Below, piece by piece: positions 46,731 to 56,200 of a stretch of DNA of 64,000 bases (position 1 is its first letter; each line of letters opens with the position of its first letter). The translations under genes and the position numbers were made by a program. This DNA comes from Bacteriovorax sp037444575 (GTDB taxonomy: Bacteria; Bdellovibrionota; Bacteriovoracia; Bacteriovoracales; Bacteriovoracaceae): positions 124,001 through 188,000 of the forward strand of contig JBBIME010000003.1 in assembly GCA_037444575.1 (NCBI GenBank), read 5' to 3'. The notes under the pieces were generated by a model. It was not told where the DNA came from. It saw only the letters and a program-made list of their open reading frames with translations, and did not search any database.

Positions 46731-47396
46731 TTAATTTTTCTCTTCTTTGTTATCTGATGAAAATTTCTGATTGACTGAGAAATTGCTCATAGCTCTTACT
46801 TGAGAGCCTGAATGAATATCTGTTCCAGGTCCCATTTTTGTAAAGGCCCCGATAAAAGAATAGCTTCCAATTTTTACTTTTTTTACAAATACAAAAAATT
46901 TCCCGTTTTTTACTCGAAGAAGATGGGATGACATATAAACATTGTGTCCGAATATAACGAAATCACCGACGTCAATAAGACTTCTGTCATTGACAATTGT
47001 TCCAGGTGTCCAGAATACATTTTTTCCAATTTTACTTCCCCATAATCGGAGCCAGGCACTATAGAGACCAGGTAAATAGAAAAGTAGCCGCTCAAGTTGT
47101 GGGAACACTAGATAGATTTGTTGAACTCTAAGAGAAAAAAGCCATGGTTGAAAATTCTTTTCCGTTAGACCGATAAAGCTTCCTCCTTCAGTCATAGGAT
47201 AAATTCCAAGAACGATTCGTTGAATGAGTAGAGGAATTAAATAAGGGGTGAGAGAGAAATAGACAAAATAACAAATTGATTTAGTGATTACAAATTGAAC
47301 AAAAAAATAGATCATGATCGAAAAGAAGATCAGTGGAAAAAAATGCTGTAAGCGTTTAAATAAAAAATTTAAGATATGATCTTTATATGTAGTCAT
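46731..47396 (-). CDS. Membrane-anchored beta-helix (hexapeptide) transferase
   Basis: This 221-residue protein has two to three hydrophobic segments in the first 60 residues and then a left-handed beta-helix region (about residues 115-205). Its repeated turns include KIGKNVFWTPGTIV, LIDVGDFVIFGHNVYM and VKIGSYSFIGA. The form is that of an acyltransferase or acetyltransferase of the LbetaH class anchored at the membrane. The stop codon abuts the start of the phosphatidyltransferase gene, so the two are cotranscribed on the minus strand. It is divergent from the P450 gene with 48 bases between. The substrate is not known. Confidence 0.65.
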   Translation of the reverse strand: MTTYKDHILNFLFKRLQHFFPLIFFSIMIYFFVQFVITKSICYFVYFSLTPYLIPLLIQRIVLGIYPMTEGGSFIGLTEKNFQPWLFSLRVQQIYLVFPQLERLLFYLPGLYSAWLRLWGSKIGKNVFWTPGTIVNDRSLIDVGDFVIFGHNVYMSSHLLRVKNGKFFVFVKKVKIGSYSFIGAFTKMGPGTDIHSGSQVRAMSNFSVNQKFSSDNKEEKN

Positions 47397-47444
47397 GCCT
47401 TTTTAGTATAAATCAATTTTTGAAAATAAAAATGAGGAAATGTT

Positions 47445-48794
47445 GTGAACTACCCAATCAATAACAGAAAAGCAGCAAAACCTCCACGCGATAAATACTG
47501 GGGTCTCCTCACAGGCCATGCTCTTTCGTTAAGAGAGGGAAGACTAGAATATATGTATTCCTGTCTAAAACAGTATGGCGATTTCATAGAGATGTTTATT
47601 GGAAAAAAGCGAACACTCCTTGTCAATGACCCTGAAGGGCTAAAGCATGTACTCGTAGACAACAGTAAAAATTATCCAAAAAATACTCCCGGTTATCAGA
47701 AGGTTGCTGAAGTTTTAGGGCAGGGAGTTTTTACAGATGTAGGTGAGGAATGGAGAAAAGGAAGGAGAGTCATAGGACCAACCTTTAATCCGAGTAAATT
47801 TGATCATTACTTTGCCATTGTTGAAGATGAAACTAAAAAAACAATTCAAGAGATAAAATCAGAAAGCAGTGTTCACAAAAGTTTGAATATGAGTTCTCGT
47901 TCAACTGCTTACGCCCTTCATGTTATAGGAAGAAGTCTTTTTAATGAAACCTTGGAAGAGAGCTTTCATATCATAAGCAAAGGACTGTCTCATTTAATTG
48001 ATCTCATTGAAAAAAAGATGACATATATTACTCCCTTTAAAACGCTCTCAAAGATAAAACGCGAGAAGGATTTTAATAAAACCTTGATTGCCTTAGACGC
48101 TGAAATTGAAAAAATTATTTTGAAGGAAAAGAAAAAAGAGAGAAACCCAAAAGAGAATATGATTCATGCTCTATTAGAATCTCCTCTAAAATTTAGTGAT
48201 AAAAAAATTCTTTCTCAAGTTAAGACGATGATTTTTGCAGGTCATGAAACGACAGCCAATGTCCTAACCTGGAGTTTTTATTTTTTGGCCACAAATCCAG
48301 AGTGGCAGGAAAAAATTTATAAAGAATTTAAAGAAAAGGATTTTAAAGCTTTGAGTGAAGAAGAACTCGATGGCTTCATTTCCCTTAATCAGTTTATAAA
48401 AGAAGTTCTACGAATGAGACCTCCAGCTTGGTCATTTGGGAGAGTTGCTGTTGCAGCAGATAAGATTCATGGAGAAGAAGTAAGACCTGGAGATTTGATT
48501 TCTATTTCTCCTTATCTCATGCACCACAATCCACTTTATTGGGAGGAACCTGAAAAATTCAGTCCTTTGAGATTTAAAACTCCTCCAATTGAGGGCTCAT
48601 TTATTCCTTTTGGATTGGGTCCAAGAATTTGTATGGGAGAAAAACTTGCTAACTTAGAGATTCGCGTTCTCTTATTACATGTCGTTAAGGAATTTACTTT
48701 TTCTATTTCAGATCAAACTGTTGATGTACAAATCAATGCACAAGTTTCACTTCGAACGAATAAAGATATTTATATAGATTTTAAAGAGCGTTAA
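47445..48794 (+). CDS. Cytochrome P450
   Basis: The 449-residue P450 starts with a GTG (GAGGAAA upstream). It has the I-helix motif AGHETTANVLTW, the K-helix ExxR (EVLRMRPP), and the haem-thiolate loop FGLGPRICMG with Cys in FxxGxRxCxG. An N-terminal anchor is not apparent, so it is probably soluble. P450s insert oxygen into lipids, sterols and other substrates. It starts 48 bases from the divergent beta-helix gene, which may mean shared regulation, and 26 bases before a nitroreductase. The surrounding lipid genes suggest a fatty-acid or head-group hydroxylation, but this is inference. A reductase partner gene is not visible. Confidence 0.95.
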   Translation: MNYPINNRKAAKPPRDKYWGLLTGHALSLREGRLEYMYSCLKQYGDFIEMFIGKKRTLLVNDPEGLKHVLVDNSKNYPKNTPGYQKVAEVLGQGVFTDVGEEWRKGRRVIGPTFNPSKFDHYFAIVEDETKKTIQEIKSESSVHKSLNMSSRSTAYALHVIGRSLFNETLEESFHIISKGLSHLIDLIEKKMTYITPFKTLSKIKREKDFNKTLIALDAEIEKIILKEKKKERNPKENMIHALLESPLKFSDKKILSQVKTMIFAGHETTANVLTWSFYFLATNPEWQEKIYKEFKEKDFKALSEEELDGFISLNQFIKEVLRMRPPAWSFGRVAVAADKIHGEEVRPGDLISISPYLMHHNPLYWEEPEKFSPLRFKTPPIEGSFIPFGLGPRICMGEKLANLEIRVLLLHVVKEFTFSISDQTVDVQINAQVSLRTNKDIYIDFKER

Positions 48795-48819
48795 TTATTT
48801 AATTACCTGAGGAGACTTT

Positions 48820-49470
48820 ATGGAAAATTTAAAACCAGAAAAATTAATTGAATCACTTGAGTGGCGTTACGCTACAAAAAAATTCGATGCGACTAAAAAA
48901 ATTGATGAAAAAAAATGGGCATGCTTAGAAAAAGCTCTTGTTTTATCACCTTCATCGTATGGACTTCAGCCTTGGAAATTTATTATTGTTAAAGACCAGT
49001 CGATCAAAGAAATGCTTAAACCATTATCGTGGAATCAGTCTCAAGTGACAGATTGTTCTCATCTTGTAGTTTTTGCCATTAAAGAAAAACTGGATGAGTC
49101 TCATATTGATCACTACATTCAACAAATTGCAAAAGTGAGAGATCTGGATGTTGAAAGTATGGATGGGTATAAAAAAATGATGATGGGTGATCTGGTGACA
49201 GGTCCTCGAAGTCATCACATTTCGGAATGGGCCGCTCGTCAGACTTATATTGCTCTCGGAAATTTTATGACAGCTGCTGCCGTTTTAGGTGTTGATACTT
49301 GCGCCCTTGAAGGAATCAATCCTATTAAATACGATGAGATTTTAGGTCTTGCTGGAAGTGGGTGGAGAGTCGTTGTCGCTTGTCCTGCAGGATATAGAGA
49401 CCATGATGATAAATATGCATCAACAAAAAAAGTGCGATTTGAAGCTAAAGATGTGATTGTCCACATCTAA
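48820..49470 (+). CDS. Nitroreductase-family NAD(P)H-dependent oxidoreductase
   Basis: The 216-residue protein matches the NfsB-type nitroreductases: an N-terminal SLEWRYATKKFD, then LSPSSYGLQPWKFIIV, which carries the FMN-binding Arg and Ser positions of this family, and a C-terminal VVVACPAGYRDHDDKYA. It is likely a homodimeric FMN enzyme. The start follows a GAGGAG site. It is 26 bases after the P450 gene and probably cotranscribed. It might reduce quinones, nitro groups or P450-derived products. Function in the locus is unknown. Confidence 0.9.
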   Translation: MENLKPEKLIESLEWRYATKKFDATKKIDEKKWACLEKALVLSPSSYGLQPWKFIIVKDQSIKEMLKPLSWNQSQVTDCSHLVVFAIKEKLDESHIDHYIQQIAKVRDLDVESMDGYKKMMMGDLVTGPRSHHISEWAARQTYIALGNFMTAAAVLGVDTCALEGINPIKYDEILGLAGSGWRVVVACPAGYRDHDDKYASTKKVRFEAKDVIVHI

Positions 49471-49587
49471 ATACGTATGAATAAGTTGATTGTTTGAGTC
49501 TATTATGTTGCGTAAGCTTTTTGTAACATTTGTCCTCATAAATCCGATATCACTTTGATGTCTTAAGATTTATGGGGATAAGTTTCT

Positions 49588-51411
49588 ATGAAAAACCTTG
49601 TATTATTCCTTTCAACGCTTTTATTAGTGCTTTCATGCGGAAAAAAAGCGGGCACATCTCAAACTAAAATATCTATTATGGGTGGGGCAATGTTAGGTAG
49701 CGGGCCCCAGATGAATGGCGGTATTATAGTCGTCGGACATAGGTTAGATGATTCTGAAAATTTTCATATTGGATTACTTAATGCCAGCGATGAGAAAGTT
49801 ATCGACTTGGTTAAAGGTCAGTGGGAATTTGCAGCGATCGGCTGGGAAGGTGGCCCTAACGGAGTTTTTACAGGTGCAAATCGCTGTGCGTATTCTGGAA
49901 TTATTAATTTATATTCTAACGATACTGCAATTACATTTAATTTAGATTATGCAACTTGTGCAAACATTCCAGGCCATGGGGCCATCGTTTCTCATCCTGA
50001 TTATATGGCAGCGGTTGGTGTTCTCGCTAATCAATTTAAGCCTGTCATTGTTCAATCCTGTTCAACTCTCGTGATGCCGGTAACCGGCGTTGCTAGTTGC
50101 ACGGGAATAGGGCTCACAGGTTCTGTTAAAATAATTGCCGCCGGAGGAAAAAAAACTGCGGGCAGCATGTCTCCTCTGCCATCACTTGAAACATCTTGTA
50201 TCCCTATCTCTTCCACTGGAATTGCCTCAACCGTGATTGGTCTTCCTGTTGGAAATATTGTTAATGGTAAAAAAGAAAATTTGATTGATACAATGGTCTT
50301 AGCATTTCAATCGGCAGATTGCTCAGGAGTTCCGATTTCATATCGCTTTAGCGATTCAATGTACGCTGGAATAAATCAACCAAATATGAAGGCCCAGGCG
50401 AACTCAGCTCCTGGACTTGTAAATACGACACTGTTCTTAGAACATAATGCTACAACAGTTAGTTCTAATCTTGGATACAGTCCCTTTGGTTATGGAAAAA
50501 ATGGTGACTGGATATTAGCAACAACTCCTTTTACACAGTCTTCAACTGACTATGGAAAAATTATTGCGATTGATCCATTACTTCCGAAGGTCACTATCTC
50601 AGGAACTAGTAGTATTGCCGCTGGCGATGAGATTATGTGGTACGTGAATTCAGAAAGTACGGCAGGAATTTGCGGTGGGGGATTTGTTCCAGGCATGTTT
50701 GGATTTGCTCAAGTCACAGGCATTACCCCTGTAAGTGTAAATACAGATATCACTCTTGATCATTCTCTTCTAACATACATGCTGGATGGTGCTCCACCAA
50801 CAGCTGTGCAACTTGCAGTTCCAACAGCAGCAAATCTCGCAGCGATTTCTACATGCTCAATGCAGCTAGTGAGAGTTCCTCATTATCGAAATATTATAAC
50901 GAGTATTGCTTCTCCAGTCGTTAATGTTTTTGCTTTTAGTCCGACTGGAGGTTTTGGTGGACTCTTCCCATTTAAAGTAAGTAACGAAATGAATATTTCA
51001 AGCCCACTCACAATTAGTGCGAATGCTACTGGTTTAAATGTTCCAACAAGTTCTGCTTGCGTTGCAGGCAGTGGAAAAAGATGTTTGAGAATGGGAGGTG
51101 GAACTGGAACGCTAGGAGGGGGAATCATCCTCGCTTGGATTAACCGAGTTAATTTTTCAAATGCAGCAGGTTCATTAATGATTACTTCTAATGGTGGCAT
51201 GGGTACTTCAGGAGGAGATGGAGGATTTATAAATACCAATATCTCTACAATATTATATTCTGCGGTAGGAGCAGTTCCTTCAATTACTGAGACAGTCTCT
51301 GGCGGAACAGGAGCACCTATGGGGATGGCCGGAGTAACTTATTTTAAATATTGTTCGAATCCCAATTTCGTAATGCTACCTACGACAAATATGCAGGGAT
51401 GTAATTTCTAA
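49588..51411 (+). CDS. Large predicted lipoprotein of unknown function
   Basis: A 607-residue protein begins with a signal peptide ending in a lipobox (LVLSCGKK) and has a mature part rich in Gly, Ser, Thr and Asn with many short beta-strand-like segments, for example GLPVGNIVNGKK and SGGTGAPMGMAG. It has several Cys scattered through. The composition suggests a surface-exposed beta-rich protein. It does not match a family I know. It is separated from the nitroreductase by 117 bases and is likely its own transcription unit. Confidence 0.7.
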   Translation: MKNLVLFLSTLLLVLSCGKKAGTSQTKISIMGGAMLGSGPQMNGGIIVVGHRLDDSENFHIGLLNASDEKVIDLVKGQWEFAAIGWEGGPNGVFTGANRCAYSGIINLYSNDTAITFNLDYATCANIPGHGAIVSHPDYMAAVGVLANQFKPVIVQSCSTLVMPVTGVASCTGIGLTGSVKIIAAGGKKTAGSMSPLPSLETSCIPISSTGIASTVIGLPVGNIVNGKKENLIDTMVLAFQSADCSGVPISYRFSDSMYAGINQPNMKAQANSAPGLVNTTLFLEHNATTVSSNLGYSPFGYGKNGDWILATTPFTQSSTDYGKIIAIDPLLPKVTISGTSSIAAGDEIMWYVNSESTAGICGGGFVPGMFGFAQVTGITPVSVNTDITLDHSLLTYMLDGAPPTAVQLAVPTAANLAAISTCSMQLVRVPHYRNIITSIASPVVNVFAFSPTGGFGGLFPFKVSNEMNISSPLTISANATGLNVPTSSACVAGSGKRCLRMGGGTGTLGGGIILAWINRVNFSNAAGSLMITSNGGMGTSGGDGGFINTNISTILYSAVGAVPSITETVSGGTGAPMGMAGVTYFKYCSNPNFVMLPTTNMQGCNF

Positions 51412-51420
51412 ATTTTTAAA

Positions 51421-51976
51421 TTAAGACTTTTTAATTTTCTTGATCACTTCTTTTTCAAGAGAACTTAAATGTTCTTATATCTTACAGATTTCAGTCGTCT
51501 CATTCTCTTCAATCTCTCAAAGATAAAACGCTGCTCTTTGAGTGGTTGGTAATTTTTCGATGCAGTAATTAATGATTTCTAAAGATTGAGTAGCTTCAAC
51601 AAATTTTTCAGGGTCCATAGGCGGATTAACAAATGCCCGTTTGAATCAAAGTGCTCTTCCATAATTTTATCAATAGGATCATGTGTATTTAAACGGACAT
51701 TTTCGCGACGAAGTTCTCTGCATTTGTTGATAAGTATTCCGTATAGAAAGTTTTAATTTGCGAATTACCTTCAAAACGTGGCAGGATTTCAAAAAAAGTT
51801 GACCAGACATTTTGGACCAAATCATCTGCTTCTGATCCAATAAACCCTAGGGAGTATGCTCCTTTTAATAGGTAATCTGTATACTGTTTAATAAGCCGTT
51901 CAAGGACAGGCCAGTCTTGGTTTTTGAAGGCCACAAGAATTTCTTGTGAGGTTAATTCCGATTTCATTTTTGTCAT
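51421..51976 (-). pseudogene. Decayed ECF-type sigma factor
   Basis: Reading the minus strand from the ATG at 51976, an ECF sigma region 2 is clear: a leading helix with LIKQYTDYLLKGAY, then SEADDLVQNVWSTFFEILPRF. After QIKTF the frame fails; a +1 shift restores LYGILINKCRELRREN, the rest of region 2. A second shift and two stop codons follow, while region 4 is still recognisable as IEKLPTTQRAAFYL, stop, EIEENETTEICKI. Thus at least two frameshifts and two in-frame stops interrupt one sigma-70 (ECF) reading frame. It is a pseudogene rather than a short sigma factor. Confidence 0.8.
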
Positions 51977-52042
51977 ACGATATCTTATATTGACTCGCTC
52001 TCGATGGTCTATTATCAAAAGCGAGTTCAATATTTTTATGTA

Positions 52043-52174
52043 TTAGAACAAATGAAGCGCCCAATGTCCCAGGCCTCCAATTGCCCCAACGACAACAATT
52101 AACATCATCATTTTCTCATGTCCGCACATTCCTTTTTTTTCTTTACAGCCATTCATTGAACACATTTGTGACAT
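52043..52174 (-). CDS. Cys-rich small membrane peptide
   Basis: The ATG at 52174 has AAGGAG upstream and gives 43 residues: MSQMCSMNGCKEKKGMCG, followed by HEK and a hydrophobic segment (MMMLIVVVGAIGGLGHWALHLF). Cys at residues 5, 10 and 17 and a His nearby could bind metal. The strong ribosome site supports translation. It lies just upstream of the sigma factor pseudogene on the same strand and divergently from the MazG-like gene. No family is recognised. Confidence 0.55.
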   Translation of the reverse strand: MSQMCSMNGCKEKKGMCGHEKMMMLIVVVGAIGGLGHWALHLF

Positions 52175-52422
52175 ACCTTTCTCCTTGTTTTGGTTAATGT
52201 CTTTCATACTTATTAGTGACTTCAAGGGATCAAATCTTACGGACGTTTTAATAAATATTAGTAATTCTCGTCTTTATGGTGACTTAGATAGCTTTTTGTG
52301 TCTTTTTGAATTGAAATGCGAAGAGTTTAGAAGCTTGGGCCAGTTGGAAATCATTAGCTCAATGAACAGGATGGACACCTTAAAAGGTAACTAGTATCTT
52401 TATATTTTCTTGGAGGAATTCA

Positions 52423-52725
52423 ATGAATTTGAATGAAATCACCAATCAGCTTTCCCTGGTATGTGATATATATGCTAGTAAGTTTGATATTAGATGCGAT
52501 GATGACTGGTTCATTTTAAAAATTCAAGAAGAACTTGGAGAGCTATCGTCTGCATATTTGAAACTCACACAAAGAGCTAGAATCGGCAATGAATCGAAAG
52601 AATCTTTAGAAAAAAATTTAAAAGATGAAATTGCTGATGTTATTGCGATGACGTTATTACTTGCAAAACATAAGGATATAGATGTTGAAAAAGCTATCAA
52701 AGATAAATGGTTTCAGTACCTATAA
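52423..52725 (+). CDS. MazG-like nucleotide pyrophosphohydrolase domain protein
   Basis: The 100-residue protein has the MazG-type acidic pattern EELGEL (EExxE) followed about 35 residues later by EIADVIA (ExxD), with helical segments as in the all-alpha NTP pyrophosphohydrolase fold. Such proteins hydrolyse (d)NTPs or related nucleotides with Mg2+. The GAGG ribosome site precedes the ATG. It is followed closely by a small secreted protein gene. It is a small single-domain version; the substrate is unknown. Confidence 0.7.
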   Translation: MNLNEITNQLSLVCDIYASKFDIRCDDDWFILKIQEELGELSSAYLKLTQRARIGNESKESLEKNLKDEIADVIAMTLLLAKHKDIDVEKAIKDKWFQYL

Positions 52726-52759
52726 TTTCAAAAGGAATCAACGGCCATGGAGAAATAGA

Positions 52760-53122
52760 ATGAAAAAAACAATTGCTGGAGCAATAATTCTTTTAATAAC
52801 AAATTTTGCAGTATCTTCAGAATTACCAGATTGGGCAAAATCTGTTGCAAAGAATGGAGCAATTGATCAATTGATAGAATCAATGCATGATGGTCCTTTT
52901 TACAAAATTACTAAAATTGAAGTAACTCAGATTAAACCTGAATCTGAACACGCAGTTGTGAATGTTAAAATTGACTTTGATGATTCATTTGGATGTAAAG
53001 CACGCTATTTAAATTTAGAATGCATCGTTTTTGGTGATGGCCTTGATTGTGGAATGGGCATGACTGATTGTCTGTCTCCTGGAAGTCTTAGAAAAAATAA
53101 AATTCGCATTCTAAACCTCTAA
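52760..53122 (+). CDS. Small secreted protein of unknown function
   Basis: The ATG at 52760 has GGAG upstream; the earlier in-frame start lies inside the MazG-like gene and is rejected. The 120-residue protein has a signal peptide (MKKTIAGAIILLITNFAVSS) and a mature part of about 100 residues with four Cys in the C-terminal half (GCKAR, LECIV, LDCGMGMTDCL), consistent with a disulphide-bonded exported protein. No family is recognised. It is followed by a gap before the convergent Fic-domain gene. Confidence 0.6.
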   Translation: MKKTIAGAIILLITNFAVSSELPDWAKSVAKNGAIDQLIESMHDGPFYKITKIEVTQIKPESEHAVVNVKIDFDDSFGCKARYLNLECIVFGDGLDCGMGMTDCLSPGSLRKNKIRILNL

Positions 53123-53252
53123 TTTAAATTTTAATCTTTGATCATTATCGCAAAAAATAAATTAACAAGGGGCAGATATCAGCTGTTCTGCAAGCTCATG
53201 TCGATTTAGTGTGGACGCTTCTGGGCCTATTAATAGAAATTTTGCAAGATAG

Positions 53253-56200
53253 TTAGTTAGAGAGCTTTAAAAATAGATTTTGACATTGATTTTTTGTCAT
53301 ACTGATTAAGGCCTTAAAATCTTCGTTATATGTAGATGCAGGCTTAAATCCTTTTGTGACTTGGGCCTCATCTATCGTTTTTAAATGTAGCAAAATCTCA
53401 TTCTGTTTGTCTGGTGAAAGTTGCTTGAATAAATTTGGATCCTTTTTATATTTCTCACTAATTTCATTATAAAGACGATTGGCAGAATTTCTAACGTCGC
53501 CGTCATTATCCACCAGAGGTCCCATCGATAATAATTTCAATTTTTCAGCATCATCGCTAGCGATAGAGGGGAAGGATAGGACAACATCGCTTCTAATATT
53601 CCAAGCAGGATCAGCCGCCAGTTGGAAAAATTGTTTTTTCATATTACTTAATATTATCTCAGGTGATGTCAGTGCTTTTTGAGCTTCTGGAGATTTAAGC
53701 TCATATAAAGCTTTGTAATTTTCAAATGCATTTGAGCTTAGATAGAGATTCTTTTTATCTAGCAATATATCCCCAATTTTTTGAAAACTTAAAAGCCTAT
53801 CTTTTTGTTTGTCTGGTGAAAGTTGCTTGAATAAATTTGGATCCCTTTTATATTTCTCACTAATTTCATTATAAAGACGATTGGCAGAATTTCTAACATC
53901 GCCGTCATTATCCACCAGAGATCCCATCGATAATAATTTCAATTTTTCAGCATCATCGCTGGCAATAGAGGGGAATGATAGGAGAACATCTCTTCTAATA
54001 TTCCAATCAGGATCTGCCGCCAGTTGGAAAAATTGTTTTTTCATATTACTTAATATTATTTCAGGTGATGTCAGTGCTTTTTGAGCTTCTGGAGATGTAA
54101 ACTGATACAACGCTTTGTAATTTTCAAATGCATTTGAGCTTAGGTAAAGATCCTTTTTATCTAGCCCCATATCCCCAATTTTTTGAAAACTTAAAAGCAT
54201 GTCTTTTTGTTTGTCTGGCGAGAGTTGTTTAAATAAAATAGGGTCTGTTTTGTACTCAAGTCCCATCTCCTTATAACGGCGATAGGCCGCATTCCGAACA
54301 TCATTATCACTGTCCACCAGAGATCCCATTGATAATAATTTTAAATATTCGCTGTTATCGCTAGCGATAGAGGGAAAGAATAGGACAACATCTCTTCTAA
54401 TATTCCAACCAGGATCAGCCGCCAGTTGGAAAAATTGTTTTTTGGCATTACTTAGTATTATCTCTGGCGATGACAATGTTTTTTTGGCTTCAGAAGATGT
54501 ATGCCCATAGAAAACTTTATAATTCCCAAGCGCATCAGCACTTAGAGCTAGTTCTTTTTTATATAGAGCTGTCTCTCCAATTTTTTGAAAACTTAAAAGC
54601 ATATCTTTTTGTTTGTCTGAAGAGAGTTGTTTAAAGAGGTTTGGATCTTTTACGTATTTTGCCCTCATCTCATTATAGAAGCGATTGGCGGCATTTTTGA
54701 TGTCATTATCGCTATCATCTAGAAAACCTAATGTTAGAAATTTGAATTTATCATTGTCGTCATTTAATAAATTCATATAAGAGAAAAGGACTTTTTGTCT
54801 TATATTCCAAGCAGGGTGGTCGTGCATGAGGCGTAGATCGCTCTTCATTTGATCGAGATGCCTTACTCTCTCTTCTTCTGTAGTGATGTCGTTAATTACA
54901 CTTGAGGTATAATTGATTGAGTAAATAGAAGAATCTTCGTTATGGTTTTTTGCAAAAACATCTGCAGCATCAGTTAATAATTTTATAAATTTTCTTTTTT
55001 TGTCTTCAGGCAAATTCTTAAATAAGGATGGGTTTTTCTGATATGTTTCAACAATCGAATTATACATTTTTAGTGCACTGCCGGCGACTTCTTGATTGCT
55101 ATCCTTTAAAGGGCCATTTAGGTAATGCTCAATTAGAGTAATATCATCTTCTTCAAGTAGTCTTAGAAATTGTATGCCCCTTTTCTTTGTATCTACACTT
55201 GATGTAAAACAGCTCAAACTACCACATATTTTAGTGGTGAAATCTTCTTTGATTTTAAGAGGGGGCGGAAGAGTCTCTGTCGCTTTTACTTTATACATCG
55301 CCTCATATTTTTTAAAACAATTAATCCCATGTTCGCCGATTTCAGGATCACTCATCATTTCTTTATAAAGTATCGAAAAAACTTTTTCTCTAGTTTTTTC
55401 GGAATACCCCTGGCCCACATTTGGGTTAAATGAATACAGCTTTAACAATGCCTCTTTTCTCTGTGCTGGATCTGCTAATTGCTTTTCTAGTTCATCCCAA
55501 CCTTTGTATGCCGCTTTATCAGAAAGTTTTGTCCATTCTCTTTTTTTGATCATTTCAAGTTCTTCTGGAGCATTTAAATCGATACTTGCAATGTCAGAAA
55601 ATCCACTTGAAACGAATTTGTTAAAATCAATGGCCTTAAGATAATCAGGTGCACGCTTTTGTCCTTTGGCCAGAGCAAATTCTTCAATTAATCCTCTTTG
55701 CAATTCTTGATGGGGAGCAATTGCCTGGCGCAAATAATTTACTTGTTCAGCTGGTGGCATCAATAGATCCATGTCTGACATCATAAAATAGGGAACACTT
55801 TTATTTTTTTGCGCTAAAGCAAGCTTGAAATACATTCGAATAGATCTTCCATTGAAGTCAGAAAATGGATGTATACTAATTAAATCTCTCATGTAACGAA
55901 TCGAAGGTTCATCTAATGAGATAGATGTTCCTTGGTAATGTTTAAAAGCATCGTCTAAAAGTTCTGTGATGATTTGAGTGTTTAATTTTTGTCTAGTTGA
56001 TACATCCTTCATTAGAAGTTCTTGATTGGAATTCTCAAGAGTTTGATAAAGGCTATCTGAAATTTTTCCTTTTAATTTTTTGTAATGAAATGCATCGGGA
56101 TAAAAATATTCTACTAAATATCCTTCAGATGAATGTTTTTTGATATTGACTTCAATGTAGGGATTGTCTTGGAGAGGTTTTAATTCTTTTTCAGATATAA

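Noticed and set aside
51689..52030. A 113-residue independent protein on the minus strand.
   Set aside because: It is the first part of the frameshifted ECF sigma factor, as its continuation is found in other frames downstream.
52185..52394. A 69-codon open frame on the plus strand between the Cys-rich peptide and the MazG-like gene.
   Set aside because: No ribosome site, it occupies the likely divergent promoter region of both neighbours, and no recognisable domain was seen.
53479..54084. Two near-identical plus-strand frames of 67 codons at 53479 and 53881.
   Set aside because: They are antisense shadows of the 402-bp repeats in the Fic gene and are identical only because those repeats are.
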